Program-made: the position numbers and the translations under genes | Source: Chthoniobacterales bacterium | GTDB lineage: Bacteria; Verrucomicrobiota; Verrucomicrobiia; Chthoniobacterales; UBA10450 | Length of the DNA stretch: 35,517 bases | Assembly: GCA_013821455.1 (NCBI GenBank) | Contig: JACDGS010000041.1 | Span: forward strand, 1 to 35,517 | Direction of reading: 5' to 3' | The notes under the pieces: model-generated | Database searches by the model: none | What the model was told of the DNA's origin: nothing | What the model saw: only the letters and a program-made list of their open reading frames with translations | Shown: positions 7,832 to 16,318 of the stretch, piece after piece | Numbering within the stretch: position 1 is the stretch's first letter | Layout of the letters: each line of letters begins with the position of its first letter

Positions 7832-9178
7832 CATCTGCGAGCGAAAGGGCAGCGCGATCCATTCGGTCGTGCGTTCCCAGAGCGAGCGACTCTTGAATTG
7901 TTGCAGCGTGTATTCCTTCGACTGCGCGAGGTCCTTTTCGAAAATCGCTTCCATCTTTCCGCCAAATCCTTCGTCGTAAATTGCGAGGTCGAGCTCTTCG
8001 TTTATCTCCGCGGAACGCGCGTCGAAGTTCGACGAGCCGATGAGTGAAAAGCGGCCGTCGCTCACCATCGACTTCGTGTGAATCATCGTCGGCTGATATT
8101 CGTAAATTTTCACGCCGCCTTCGAGCATGCGGCCATAGGCGGCGCGCCCCGCGCTTTTCGTTAGGGGTTGATCGTTGTTTACCCCCGGAAGAATCAGGCG
8201 CACATCGACATGACGCTGCACTGCCCTAACGAGAAGCTCGACCTGGTCGTCGGTCGGCGTGCAGTAGGCGTTCGTGATCCAAATGCGGCGCTCCGCCGCG
8301 GCGAACGCCACCGCCTCGGCCAGTGGCATCGGCGCCTGCGAGAAAGAGTGCGACGCGATCGTTTGCGCGCGCAGATTTCCCGCCGCGGGATGTGCAGGGA
8401 ATTGATCCGCGCCGCTCAGCGTTTCGCCAAAAGTTTTGATCCAATGCGCTTCGAAAGCATTCTGCAGCTCGGCGACGAGCGGTCCCTCGACGCGCGCCTG
8501 GATGTCGCGCCAATGTTTCGGATCCTGCGCGTGCCCCGACCATTCCTCGGCGAATCCGATCGCGCCGGTGAAGCCAACTTTCCCATCGACGACCATGACG
8601 CGCCGATGCGAACGGCGATTCGTGCGATCGACTCGCCAGGAGTGTAGTGGATGGTAGTAGCTGAATTTGCAGCCCGCTTGCTGGAGCATTTTCACGTCGG
8701 AATTATCGAGCTTCCAACTAGAGCCGATGCCATCGAGGAGGACGCGCACCTGCACCCCGGCGCGGGCGCGCGCGCAAAGTGCGTCGCGAAAAGCGCGGCC
8801 GATTTCATCGGAGTAAAAAATGTAGGCTTCGAAATTGATCGTCTTCCGCGCGCCATTGATCGCGGCGAGCATGGCGGGGAAATACTCGTCGCCGTTCTGG
8901 AGGAGATCGATCTTATTTCCGCCTAACGGAACCGGATCCGCGAGCGCGAGGGCCGAGCCGAGAAATTCCGGATCGCTCACGCTGAAGGTGTGTTCGAGAT
9001 GATATTCGAGGACGTGCCGGCGAATGAAGAAGACGCAAAAGACCGCGACGAGGCCAAGGACGGCGAGAGTCAGTCCGAGCGCTTCTTCGAGCTCGATCTT
9101 CCACCATTTGGTGTTGTGTTTCTGCGCGCGGCGACCAGGCATAGGAGGAGGTTGGGGGCGAAGTGCGGCGCGCGTCAA
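7829..9178 (-). CDS. cls: Cardiolipin synthase-like phospholipase D family protein
   Basis: 449 residues. An N-terminal soluble stretch is followed by one membrane helix (about 33-52, LGLTLAVLGLVAVFCVFFI), then two PLD domains. The first catalytic motif reads H-R-R-V-M-V-V-D, with Arg in place of the usual Lys of HxKxxxxD. The second is canonical H-T-K-S-M-V-S-D followed by GSSNFDARS. ISFEAYIFYSDE-like text (NFEAYIFYSDEIG) and LLDGIGSSW are typical of bacterial cardiolipin synthases, which condense phosphatidylglycerol at the inner membrane. It ends 12 nt from the convergent dehydrogenase gene. Motif copies at 8158 and 8225 encode L-T and V-R. An internal Met at residue 13 (MPGRR) is a possible alternative start. 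Confidence 0.9.
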   Translation of the reverse strand: MTRAALRPQPPPMPGRRAQKHNTKWWKIELEEALGLTLAVLGLVAVFCVFFIRRHVLEYHLEHTFSVSDPEFLGSALALADPVPLGGNKIDLLQNGDEYFPAMLAAINGARKTINFEAYIFYSDEIGRAFRDALCARARAGVQVRVLLDGIGSSWKLDNSDVKMLQQAGCKFSYYHPLHSWRVDRTNRRSHRRVMVVDGKVGFTGAIGFAEEWSGHAQDPKHWRDIQARVEGPLVAELQNAFEAHWIKTFGETLSGADQFPAHPAAGNLRAQTIASHSFSQAPMPLAEAVAFAAAERRIWITNAYCTPTDDQVELLVRAVQRHVDVRLILPGVNNDQPLTKSAGRAAYGRMLEGGVKIYEYQPTMIHTKSMVSDGRFSLIGSSNFDARSAEINEELDLAIYDEGFGGKMEAIFEKDLAQSKEYTLQQFKSRSLWERTTEWIALPFRSQM

Positions 9179-9209
9179 TGGAAGTCAGGCTTCCATCACG
9201 TCGGACGCC

Positions 9210-9343
9210 GTCATCCCGAGCGGAGCGCAGCGTAGCCGAGGGATCCCGTGGAAAAACCCGAAGCTCCGAAGCAGTGGCAACGAAATCTTCAACGAAACTC
9301 CACGGGATCCCTCGACTGCGCCTTCGGCTCCGCTCGGGATGAC
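9210..9343. repeat. REP-like inverted repeat, copy B
   Basis: Outer arms GTCATCCCGAGCGGAGCG and CGCTCGGGATGAC. Inner arms GAGGGATCCCGTGGA and TCCACGGGATCCCTC pair well. It shares its subfamily with copy C at 12410-12586. It lies upstream of ppk1 in the gap behind the divergent cls gene. Confidence 0.8.
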
Positions 9344-9352
9344 GGCGCGACG

Positions 9353-9430
9353 TTTGCGGGTGCGGACGCGCATTTGCGCGAACGGGGCATTTGCGCGGAC
9401 GGAGGCGCGTTTGCGCGTCCGGAGGCTTCT
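9353..9430 (+). repeat. Imperfect tandem units centred on TTTGCGSG
   Basis: TTTGCG recurs at 9353, 9373, 9390 and 9410, with spacings of 20, 17 and 20 bp, each followed by a CGGACG/CGAACG/CGTCCG-like tail. The repeats lie just upstream of ppk1 (start 9473). They could be protein binding sites for ppk1 control or a decayed repeat; no other support is seen. Confidence 0.4.
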
Positions 9431-9472
9431 GGTTAGTTAAAATCTTCGCCGTTCTCCGACCCGCTTTTCGTT

Positions 9473-11701
9473 ATGCCGTTCAGCAATCCTTCGCCCGTTT
9501 CCCTCACGCCGGATAACGTCGTTGCCATGCCCGCGCCTAACGACGAAAAGGCGCCGCCGAATTTTTCCGATCACGCGAATTTCATTAACCGCGAGCTGAG
9601 CTGGATCGAGTTCAATCGCCGGGTCCTGGAAGAAGCGGAGGATTCCAGCCAGCCGCTGCTCGAGCGGGTGAAATTCCTCGGCATTGTCAGCTCGAATCTC
9701 GACGAGTTTTTCGAGATTCGTGTCGCCGGCATCAAGCAACAGATCGCGAGCGAGACGAGCGACGTCGGCCCGGACGGGATGAGCCCGACGGACACTTTTA
9801 ACGCCATCCAACGCGGCGTGCACGAGATGGTGAAAACGCAGTACGCGCTTTGGAACGACGAGCTGGTGCCGTTGCTGAAAGAGAACAACATCCGCATCCG
9901 CCAGAGCGCCGATTTGAATGCGAAGCGCGCCGCCTGGGCGCAGCGTTATTTTCAGCAGGAAGTTTTCCCGATGCTCACGCCGCTGGCGGTGGACGCGAGT
10001 CATCCTTTCCCGCAACTGGCGAATAAGAGCCACAATTTACTCGTTAGGGCGCGGGCCCGGGAAGGCGGCGATCCGATGCACGCGATCGTGCAGGTGCCGC
10101 GCGCGGTCTCGCGCCTCATCCTCATGCCGCGTGGGGAAAAGGGCGGCGACGAGAACTGGAATTATCTTTATCTCGCGTCGCTCATGAAGCATCACATCGC
10201 GGATCTTTTTCCCGGCCTAACGATCGATGGCGCGCACGCTTTTCGCGTCACGCGCAACAGCGATCTCTACGTGGACGATGAGGAAGCCGACAACCTCCTG
10301 CGCAGCATCGAGCAGGAGCTTCGCCGCTCCAGCCGCGGCAACGCCGTCCGTCTCGAAGTGGAAGCCGATTGCCCTAACGACTTCTCCGATTTGCTCCTCG
10401 ATTTTTTCCAACTGACCGAGGCCGATCTCTACAAACTCGAGGGCCCGCTTTCCATGACGCACCTCGCGCCGCTGGTCGGCAACGATGCCTTCGCGAAATT
10501 GAAGGACCGCGTTTTCCAGCCGGCGCGCGATCCGTCGCTGCCGCCGCACGCCGACATTTTCGAGGCCATGCGCAAGCAGGACATTCTGCTCCATCATCCC
10601 TACGAAAGTTACGATCCCGTGGTCGAGCTGATCGAAAGCGCGGCGACCGATCCGCAGGTCCTCGCGCTCAAGATCACGCTCTATCGCACGAGCGGAGATT
10701 CGCCGATTGTCGAGGCGCTGATCAACGCCGCCGATGCCGGCAAACAAGTGACGGCGCTGGTCGAATTACGCGCACGTTTTGATGAGGCCGCGAACATTCA
10801 ATGGGCGCGCCGGCTTGAGGAAGCGGGCGCGCATGTCGTCTATGGCGTGGTCGGTTTAAAGACGCATTGCAAAGCGCTCCTCATCGTTAGGCGCGACACT
10901 GATCGGCTGCGGCAGTATGTCCATCTCGCCACCGGAAATTACCACCCGAGAACGGCGCGTATTTACACCGACTTCAGTCTCTTCACGACCGCGCCCGAGC
11001 TGACCGAAGAAGTGGCGATGGTCTTTAACACGCTCACTGGCTTGGCTGGTTATCCGGGCTTAAAAAAACTGCTCGTTGCGCCCTTCGATCTGCACACGCG
11101 CCTCATTCAAATGATCGAAGACGAGCGCGATTTCGCGGCGGCGGGCAAGCCCGGACGGATCATCGCGAAGTTGAATTCGCTGGTCGATCAGGAGGTCATC
11201 GAAAAACTTTATGAAGCGTCCTGCGCGGGTGTGCGGATCGATCTTATCGTTAGGGGAATTTGCTCGCTCCGACCGAACATTCCCAGCCTGAGCGAAAATA
11301 TCCGCGTCATCAGCATCGTCGGACGTTTCCTCGAGCACAGCCGGATTTATTATTTCGGCAACGACGGCGACGCGCGCCTTTATCTCGCGAGCGCGGATTG
11401 GATGCCGCGAAATTTTTATCGTCGGGTCGAAATCGCTTTCCCGATCGAAGCGCCGCCCTTGCGCGAAGAGATTATCAACGAGGTCCTGCCGCGGTTTCTC
11501 ACCGATCACGGCAAAGCGCGCGAGCTGCAGGCTGATGGCAGCTACGTGCGCTTGAAAGCGGCCGACGGCGAACAGGCCTCGCAGGCGCAATTGCAATTCC
11601 GGGAGCACTCGCGGCGACAGGCGAAAAAGCTGGCGGAGAAACAGCGCAAAGGCAAAATGCGTTTGTCGCCAATCAAGCTTCCACCGAAACAACGCGCGTG
11701 A
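9473..11701 (+). CDS. ppk1: Polyphosphate kinase 1
   Basis: 742 residues, slightly longer than E. coli PPK because of a low-complexity N-terminus of about 35 residues. PPK1 reversibly polymerises the gamma phosphate of ATP into polyphosphate. Signatures are FINRELSWIEFNRRVLEEA, VKFLGIVSSNLDEFFEIRVAG, LLHHPYESYDPVVELI, ALKITLYRTSGDSPIVEAL, GLKTHCKALLIVRR (carrying the probable phospho-histidine), HLATGNYHPRTARIYTDFSLFT and DWMPRNFYRRVEIAFPI. The ATG at 9473 is the first in-frame start. It overlaps the next gene, a ROK-type glucokinase, by GTGA. Six motif copies lie inside (9535, 10041, 10215, 10373, 10884, 11247) in three different reading phases, the most of any gene in the window. Confidence 0.96.
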   Translation: MPFSNPSPVSLTPDNVVAMPAPNDEKAPPNFSDHANFINRELSWIEFNRRVLEEAEDSSQPLLERVKFLGIVSSNLDEFFEIRVAGIKQQIASETSDVGPDGMSPTDTFNAIQRGVHEMVKTQYALWNDELVPLLKENNIRIRQSADLNAKRAAWAQRYFQQEVFPMLTPLAVDASHPFPQLANKSHNLLVRARAREGGDPMHAIVQVPRAVSRLILMPRGEKGGDENWNYLYLASLMKHHIADLFPGLTIDGAHAFRVTRNSDLYVDDEEADNLLRSIEQELRRSSRGNAVRLEVEADCPNDFSDLLLDFFQLTEADLYKLEGPLSMTHLAPLVGNDAFAKLKDRVFQPARDPSLPPHADIFEAMRKQDILLHHPYESYDPVVELIESAATDPQVLALKITLYRTSGDSPIVEALINAADAGKQVTALVELRARFDEAANIQWARRLEEAGAHVVYGVVGLKTHCKALLIVRRDTDRLRQYVHLATGNYHPRTARIYTDFSLFTTAPELTEEVAMVFNTLTGLAGYPGLKKLLVAPFDLHTRLIQMIEDERDFAAAGKPGRIIAKLNSLVDQEVIEKLYEASCAGVRIDLIVRGICSLRPNIPSLSENIRVISIVGRFLEHSRIYYFGNDGDARLYLASADWMPRNFYRRVEIAFPIEAPPLREEIINEVLPRFLTDHGKARELQADGSYVRLKAADGEQASQAQLQFREHSRRQAKKLAEKQRKGKMRLSPIKLPPKQRA

Positions 11702-12390
11702 AAAAAATCCTCGTCGTCGATGTTGGCGGTTCCAACGTGAAACTCATGATCTCGGCGGACGAGAAGCGGCGGAAGTTTCGTTCCGGCCCCAAACTCGCGC
11801 CGGAAGAAACAATCGCGCAGATCAAGGAAGTTGCGGCGGATTGGGATTACGACGCGGTTGCGCTTGGTTTCCCCTCCGCTGTGCGCGACGGCAAAATTTT
11901 GAAGGAGCCAAAGAATCTGGGCAAAGGCTGGGTCGATTATGATTTTGGCAAAGCACTGGGCAAACCGGTACGCGTGATCAACGACGCCGCGCTCCAAGCC
12001 CTCGGCAGCTACGATGGCGGAGCGCGCACCTTGTTCCTCGGCCTCGGCACCGGCCTCGGCTCGGCAGTGGCTTGGGAAGGTCATGTGCTCTCACTTGAAC
12101 TCGGATTTCTCCCCTACATCAATGAGGGCATTCTCGAAGACCAACTGGGCGAAGCGGGGATGGAGAGAATTGGAAAGAAAGATTGGCGGAGAGAAGTCAC
12201 GCGCGCGATCACGCAGCTCAAGATCGCCTTCATCGCGGATCAGGTCGTGCTCGGCGGTGGCAACGCCAAATTGATTGAAGAACTCCCCGAGGGCGTGATC
12301 CTCGGGCATAACCGCAATGCTTATCCGGGCGGCCTTCGCCTCTGGGAGATGCAGGCGGATGGCAAGACGTCGAAGTGGCAGATCCTCTAA
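11698..12390 (+). CDS. ppgK: ROK family kinase, probable polyphosphate glucokinase
   Basis: 230 residues, starting GTG at 11698 within the ppk1 stop (GTGA overlap). The ROK fold is visible in DVGGSNVKLM (phosphate loop 1), FPSAVRDGKI, INDAALQALGSYDGG with the catalytic Asp, LGLGTGLGSAV (phosphate loop 2) and VVLGGGNAKL. Length and the lack of the ROK zinc cluster CxCGxxGC fit polyphosphate glucokinases, which phosphorylate glucose with polyphosphate instead of ATP. Translational coupling to ppk1 supports this: one gene makes the polymer, the next spends it. ATP-dependent glucokinase is the alternative. No TCGTTAGGC copy occurs in this gene although ppk1 has six. Confidence 0.85.
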   Translation: MKKILVVDVGGSNVKLMISADEKRRKFRSGPKLAPEETIAQIKEVAADWDYDAVALGFPSAVRDGKILKEPKNLGKGWVDYDFGKALGKPVRVINDAALQALGSYDGGARTLFLGLGTGLGSAVAWEGHVLSLELGFLPYINEGILEDQLGEAGMERIGKKDWRREVTRAITQLKIAFIADQVVLGGGNAKLIEELPEGVILGHNRNAYPGGLRLWEMQADGKTSKWQIL

Positions 12391-12409
12391 GTGCGCACCA
12401 CTCCGCCTC

Positions 12410-12586
12410 GTCATTCCGAGCGCAGCGAAGCGGAGCCGAGGAATCCCGTGGAGTGAGCGTGAAGCTTCGTTGCAGAGATCGTGATCGGAGCTTCACGGAA
12501 GCGCCGCGGGATTTGAAAGCCCGGCCTCGGCTGCTTCGCAGCCTGCGTTACGGCTCGACTGCACCTTCGGCTTCGCTCGGGATGAC
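12410..12586. repeat. REP-like inverted repeat, copy C
   Basis: It starts GTCATTCCGAGCGCAGCG and ends TTCGGCTTCGCTCGGGATGAC-like sequence, with inner GAATCCCGTGGAG resembling copy B. At 177 bp it is the longest copy, with an extra insert around 12520-12550. It separates ppgK from thyA and may end the ppk1-ppgK transcript. Confidence 0.75.
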
Positions 12587-12616
12587 GAATCGGACGTCTT
12601 GCGGAGTCACCGGCTT

Positions 12617-12625
12617 TCGTTAGGC
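12617..12625 (+). repeat. TCGTTAGGC motif copy just upstream of thyA
   Basis: Exact 9-mer ending 2 nt before the thyA GTG start (12628). Its AGG is the only purine-rich element near the start, but the spacing is short for a Shine-Dalgarno site. Confidence 0.8.
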
Positions 12626-12627
12626 AA

Positions 12628-13422
12628 GTGCAGACTTACCTCGATCTCCTGCGGCTCGTTCTCGAGCGGGGAAAGGTGAAAGAAGATCGGACGGGCACGG
12701 GCACGCTTTCCGTTTTCGGCGCACAAGCGCGCTTCGATTTGCGGGAGACCTTTCCGCTCCTGACCACGAAGAAGCTTCACCTGAAGTCCATCATCTACGA
12801 GCTGCTCTGGTTCCTCCGCGGCGAGACGAATGTGGCGTATTTGCGCGAACACGGCGTCACCATTTGGGATGAGTGGGCGGATGAAAACGGCGAGTTGGGC
12901 CGCGTTTACGGCGCGCAATGGCGTGACTGGCGCGGGCCTAACGAACAGAGGATCGACCAGATCGATGATGTCGTTAGGCAAATTAAACAGAACCCCGAGA
13001 GCCGCCGGCTCATCGTGACGGCTTGGAATCCCGCCGAGGTGGACTCGATGGCTTTGCCGCCGTGCCATGCGCTCTTTCAGTTTCACGTGCAGGATGGCGC
13101 ACTCAGTTGTCAGCTCTATCAGCGCAGCGCCGACCTCTTCCTCGGCGTCCCCTTCAACATCGCGAGCTACGCCTTGCTTACGAAAATGGTCGCGCAAGTT
13201 TGCGGCCTAACGAGTGGCGAATTCATTCACACCTTTGGTGATCTCCATCTTTACCGAAACCATCTGGAACAGGCGCGCGAGCAACTCAAGCGCGCGCCGC
13301 GCCCACTTCCGCGCCTGGAGTTGAATCCTTTAGTGAAGAATCTGCGCGACTTCCACTACGAAGATTTCACTCTCTCCGGCTACGATCCGCATCCTGCGAT
13401 CAAAGCGCCCATCGCCGTCTAG
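12628..13422 (+). CDS. thyA: Thymidylate synthase
   Basis: 264 residues, the same length as E. coli ThyA. It methylates dUMP to dTMP using methylene-tetrahydrofolate. Visible are [62 protein letters not shown], the active-site Cys146 in [34 protein letters not shown] and the C-terminus [14 protein letters not shown]. The start is GTG, set by the fixed family N-terminus ([12 protein letters not shown]). Three motif copies occur inside. Two of them, 12936 and 12971, lie 26 bp apart in opposite orientation and encode P-N-E and V-R; the third, 13205, encodes L-T. Confidence 0.97.
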   Translation: MQTYLDLLRLVLERGKVKEDRTGTGTLSVFGAQARFDLRETFPLLTTKKLHLKSIIYELLWFLRGETNVAYLREHGVTIWDEWADENGELGRVYGAQWRDWRGPNEQRIDQIDDVVRQIKQNPESRRLIVTAWNPAEVDSMALPPCHALFQFHVQDGALSCQLYQRSADLFLGVPFNIASYALLTKMVAQVCGLTSGEFIHTFGDLHLYRNHLEQAREQLKRAPRPLPRLELNPLVKNLRDFHYEDFTLSGYDPHPAIKAPIAV

Positions 13423-13465
13423 CTATGAGCATGTTGTCTCATGGAAAAGGCGGCGACTCCTACAC

Positions 13466-13474
13466 TCGTTAGGC
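13466..13474 (+). repeat. TCGTTAGGC motif copy after thyA
   Basis: Exact 9-mer in the context ACACTCGTTAGGCTACTT, 43 nt after the thyA stop. Its ACTCGTTAGGCTA context matches the copy at 2260. Confidence 0.8.
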
Positions 13475-13559
13475 TACTTCGCTTTCGTCGATCGGTCTCA
13501 ATCTTGAACCGGTGTGAATTAATCTTCTATTTTTGCTTTCCGCCATGTGTCTTATCCCC

Positions 13560-13943
13560 ATGAAACCCCATTTATTTCTCCTTCCTTTTCTTCCGTTAGT
13601 CATCGTCACGTTGGCGCTCGGGGCCACGGGCCCGGCGAATTTCAAAGGCGCCGAAGGGATCATCCGTGAAGTCCTCGCGGGCAATACTGGCGTGCAAGAC
13701 AAAGGCTCCGACGCGGTCCCGCAGTTGCGGACCGACATTGAAGGCTTCCCGAAAACCGTCGCGACGCTCCCACCCGCGGATGCCGCGCGCGCATGGCTCA
13801 ATCTCGTGGATCGGATGCTCGCAATTCCGAAGGACGAGCTGAAAAAGCATCGCGGATTTTTTCACTGCAACTCCGAGCGCGAGCCGATTGCGCAAAATAG
13901 TTCGTCGCGCTTGCCGGCATTCTCTTCGGGTTGGACGCGCTGA
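13560..13943 (+). CDS. Small exported protein of unknown function, possibly truncated
   Basis: 127 residues from ATG 13560. The first 23 residues (MKPHLFLLPFLPLVIVTLALGA) are a signal peptide. The middle part (FKGAEGIIREVLAGN, AVPQLRTDIEGFPKTVATLPPADAARAWLNLVDRMLAIP) reads as a plausible helical domain. From about residue 96 the sequence HRGFFHCNSEREPIAQNSSSRLPAFSSGWTR looks like out-of-frame translation. The gene may therefore be the 5' remnant of a longer one. No family is recognised. The 138 bp from here to bioB hold no gene I can support. Confidence 0.5.
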   Translation: MKPHLFLLPFLPLVIVTLALGATGPANFKGAEGIIREVLAGNTGVQDKGSDAVPQLRTDIEGFPKTVATLPPADAARAWLNLVDRMLAIPKDELKKHRGFFHCNSEREPIAQNSSSRLPAFSSGWTR

Positions 13944-14081
13944 TCTGGGCGCACCGAGGAGATTAGAATTCGTGGAAAACTCGACTGCTTTAAGCATTCG
14001 AGCTTCGCCGCGCCAAGACAGTAGCATGACTTCTTTTATCTTTGTGCACTCAGCGCTCTCTGCGGCTATGAATAACGACGC

Positions 14082-15050
14082 ATGAATTTCGCGGACCTGA
14101 AACGGCTCTACGATCAGCCGCTTTTCGATCTGATTTCGCAAAGTCGCGCGGCGCATCTGCAGCATTGGCGTGGCGAGCAGGTACAGCGTTGCAGCTTGCT
14201 CTCGATCAAGACCGGCGGGTGCAGCGAGGATTGCGCTTATTGCGCGCAGAGTGCGCACTATTCCACCGGTCTCGAGCGCGAGGATCTCATGCCGGTGGAT
14301 GAAATAATGACTGCGGCGAAACGCGCGCGAGCGCAGGGCGCGACGCGTTTCTGCATGGGCGCGGCCTGGCGCGGCGTGCGCGAGGGGACGCCGAAGTTTG
14401 AGCAAGTGCTGGAAGCGATTCGCGAGGTGAGCCAGCTCGGGATGGAGGTTTGCGTGACGCTAGGCCAGATCGGGCCTAACGAAGCGCGGCGGCTGAAGGA
14501 GGCAGGCGTGACCGCTTACAATCACAATATCGATACTTCGCCCGAGTTTTATCCTGAGATCGTGAGCACGCATACCTTTGCCGATCGCCTAACGACGATC
14601 GCCGCGGTGCAGGAAAGTGGAATGTCGGTTTGCTGCGGCGGGATCGTCGGGCTGGGTGAATCGCCTAACGATCGCCTGCGCATGCTCGAAGTGCTGAGCA
14701 ATTTCGATCCGGCGCCCGAGAGCGTGCCGATCAACTGTCTCATGGCCATGCCGGGGACGCCGCTGGCAGAACAGCCGCCGATCGATATTTTCGATCTCGT
14801 TAGGCTAATCGCGGTGACACGGCTGGCTTTGCCGAAGGCGCGCGTTCGTCTTGCCGCCGGTCGCGCGCGGCTCTCGCGCGAAGGGCAGGCGCTCTGTTTT
14901 TTTGCTGGCGCGAATTCGATTTTCTACGGCGACAAATTGCTCACGGCGGAAAATCCCGCGGCCGATGCGGACAGGGCCTTGCTGCGGCAATTAGATCTCG
15001 CCGTCGAAGCCGAAGAAAACCCTCCCGCCGTGCGCGAAATTTCCGATTGA
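14082..15050 (+). CDS. bioB: Biotin synthase
   Basis: 322 residues. This radical SAM enzyme inserts sulfur into dethiobiotin. The 4Fe-4S cluster motif C-x3-C-x2-C is C47, C51, C54 in GGCSEDCAYCAQS. Other signatures are RFCMGAAWRG, YNHNIDTSPEFYPEIVSTHTF, SVCCGGIVGLGES, PINCLMAMPGTPL, the RVRLAAGR arginine stretch near the second cluster and FFAGANSIFYGDKLLT. No bioACDF gene is nearby. Four motif copies (14474, 14587, 14663, 14797) sit within 330 bp, the densest coding cluster in the window, encoding P-N-E, L-T, P-N-D and V-R. Confidence 0.97.
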   Translation: MNFADLKRLYDQPLFDLISQSRAAHLQHWRGEQVQRCSLLSIKTGGCSEDCAYCAQSAHYSTGLEREDLMPVDEIMTAAKRARAQGATRFCMGAAWRGVREGTPKFEQVLEAIREVSQLGMEVCVTLGQIGPNEARRLKEAGVTAYNHNIDTSPEFYPEIVSTHTFADRLTTIAAVQESGMSVCCGGIVGLGESPNDRLRMLEVLSNFDPAPESVPINCLMAMPGTPLAEQPPIDIFDLVRLIAVTRLALPKARVRLAAGRARLSREGQALCFFAGANSIFYGDKLLTAENPAADADRALLRQLDLAVEAEENPPAVREISD

Positions 15051-15084
15051 CCTTCGTCGCCTCTCGCCCCTATTCTCCGCGGCG

Positions 15085-15693
15085 ATGAAAGCAATCCTGG
15101 GTTCTCTTCTTTGTTACATCCTTTTCATTGCGCAATGTTTTGCGATCAAAGGCGGGCCTCAGTATCCTGTCGGTTCGGCGAGTATCACAGGAACCTATTC
15201 CGGTGTCCTGCAGCCTAACTTTGATCCGACTGATCCGTTTTCCGCCAATTCGTTAGGCGTTTTTACCTTGGGCATTCCGACGGACGGCGCTTCCACGGGC
15301 ACCTTCCTCATGTTCGCGCGCGGCCGCATTTTTGGAGGGTCGATTCAGGGCGTGGCTAACCCAAATACCGGCACGCTCACCGCCCTCATCTTTGGCACTT
15401 TCAACTACACGCTCGAGTTCATCGATGGAGCCGGGATGTTGCAGACTCTGCCCGTCACGGCCAGCGTCACGGGCGCGCTGAATGCGCGGGTTACCTCCAC
15501 TTCAAACACCTTTTCTTCTTCGAGCGCCGTCCTTACCGGAGCAGCGACTGCTTTTATTTCCAACGGCGGCGTCCAGCAGAATGGCGATCCGACTCTCGAC
15601 GGCAGCTTGTCGCTCACCGTTATGGGCTTTAAGCAATCGGACACGGCTGCAGCCTCCGGAACTCTAACGCCTCCCACCGGCACCGGCGGCTAA
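15085..15693 (+). CDS. Secreted beta-rich hypothetical protein
   Basis: 202 residues with an N-terminal signal peptide (MKAILGSLLCYILFIAQCFA). The mature part alternates Gly, Thr, Ser and hydrophobic residues (ASITGTYSGVLQPNF, GTFLMFARGRIFGGSIQGVANPNTGTLTALIFGTFNYTL), which suggests an all-beta fold. It ends in a Thr/Pro/Gly tail. I recognise no named domain; GTYSGVLQP resembles openings of surface-exposed repeat proteins of Verrucomicrobiota. It starts 35 nt after bioB. One motif copy at 15250 encodes S-L-G; it is the last one before a 2.3-kb stretch without any. Confidence 0.6.
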   Translation: MKAILGSLLCYILFIAQCFAIKGGPQYPVGSASITGTYSGVLQPNFDPTDPFSANSLGVFTLGIPTDGASTGTFLMFARGRIFGGSIQGVANPNTGTLTALIFGTFNYTLEFIDGAGMLQTLPVTASVTGALNARVTSTSNTFSSSSAVLTGAATAFISNGGVQQNGDPTLDGSLSLTVMGFKQSDTAAASGTLTPPTGTGG

Positions 15694-15728
15694 CGATTTG
15701 TGATCTGCGCGCGGGCGACCGCGTTCTC

Positions 15729-16265
15729 ATGTTCTCGTTGTCGCGTCCACGGACGGCGGTGCTCTTGCTGGGTTTTACTCTGCTCGAGCTTTTGATCGTG
15801 GTGGCGATCGTCGGCATCCTCGCCACTCTGCTCATTCCTGTTTACGGGAAGTTGCGGGAGCGGGCGCAGAAAGTGCAGTGCATCGCGAATCTGCACAACC
15901 TTTACGTGGCAGCGGATGTTTACGTGCAGCAGCAGCGGCATTGGCCGCAGATTTTTCTCAAGAACTACGAGACCATTGACGACCACGCTAACGCCTGGAT
16001 TAACGCTCTCGCTCCTTACGGTCCCACGCGGAAGACCTGGATATGCCCGACTATCCAGGATCTGCTGCAGGATCCCGATTATACCCAGCCGCATCAGGCG
16101 CGGCTGGACTATGTTTCCGCGGGCTTCGATGACAAACAGACCTCGCCGCATCAATGGCCGACCCAACCCTGGTTCATCGAAGCCGGGAATGTTCACGGCA
16201 ACGGCAACCTCGTCATCCTGACCGATGGCAGCGTCGCGGAGACGAACGATCTGCTGCCCAAATAA
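15729..16265 (+). CDS. Prepilin-type (type II secretion/type IV pilus-like) protein
   Basis: 178 residues. The prepilin peptidase site and N-methylation helix are clear: LLLG-FTLLELLIVVAIVGILATLLIPVYGKL, with Glu at +5. A soluble head follows, with paired Cys in CIANLHNL and WICPTIQDL. Near the C-terminus, NVHGNGNLVILTDGSVAE resembles the HxxxxNvxxxDG stretch common in pseudopilins of Verrucomicrobiota and Planctomycetes. Such proteins assemble in the periplasm into pilus-like fibres of secretion or uptake machines. No other pilus genes are in the window, so the specific role cannot be assigned. Confidence 0.88.
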   Translation: MFSLSRPRTAVLLLGFTLLELLIVVAIVGILATLLIPVYGKLRERAQKVQCIANLHNLYVAADVYVQQQRHWPQIFLKNYETIDDHANAWINALAPYGPTRKTWICPTIQDLLQDPDYTQPHQARLDYVSAGFDDKQTSPHQWPTQPWFIEAGNVHGNGNLVILTDGSVAETNDLLPK

Positions 16266-16318
16266 TTTCTTTACGCTCGAAGCGTGGACTGACACGATTG
16301 GCCTTCGAGATTTCCTCC

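Noticed and set aside
12936-12979. Inverted pair of TCGTTAGGC motifs inside thyA as a possible hairpin terminator
   Set aside because: It lies in the middle of a well-conserved gene with a 26-bp loop; termination there would destroy the gene.
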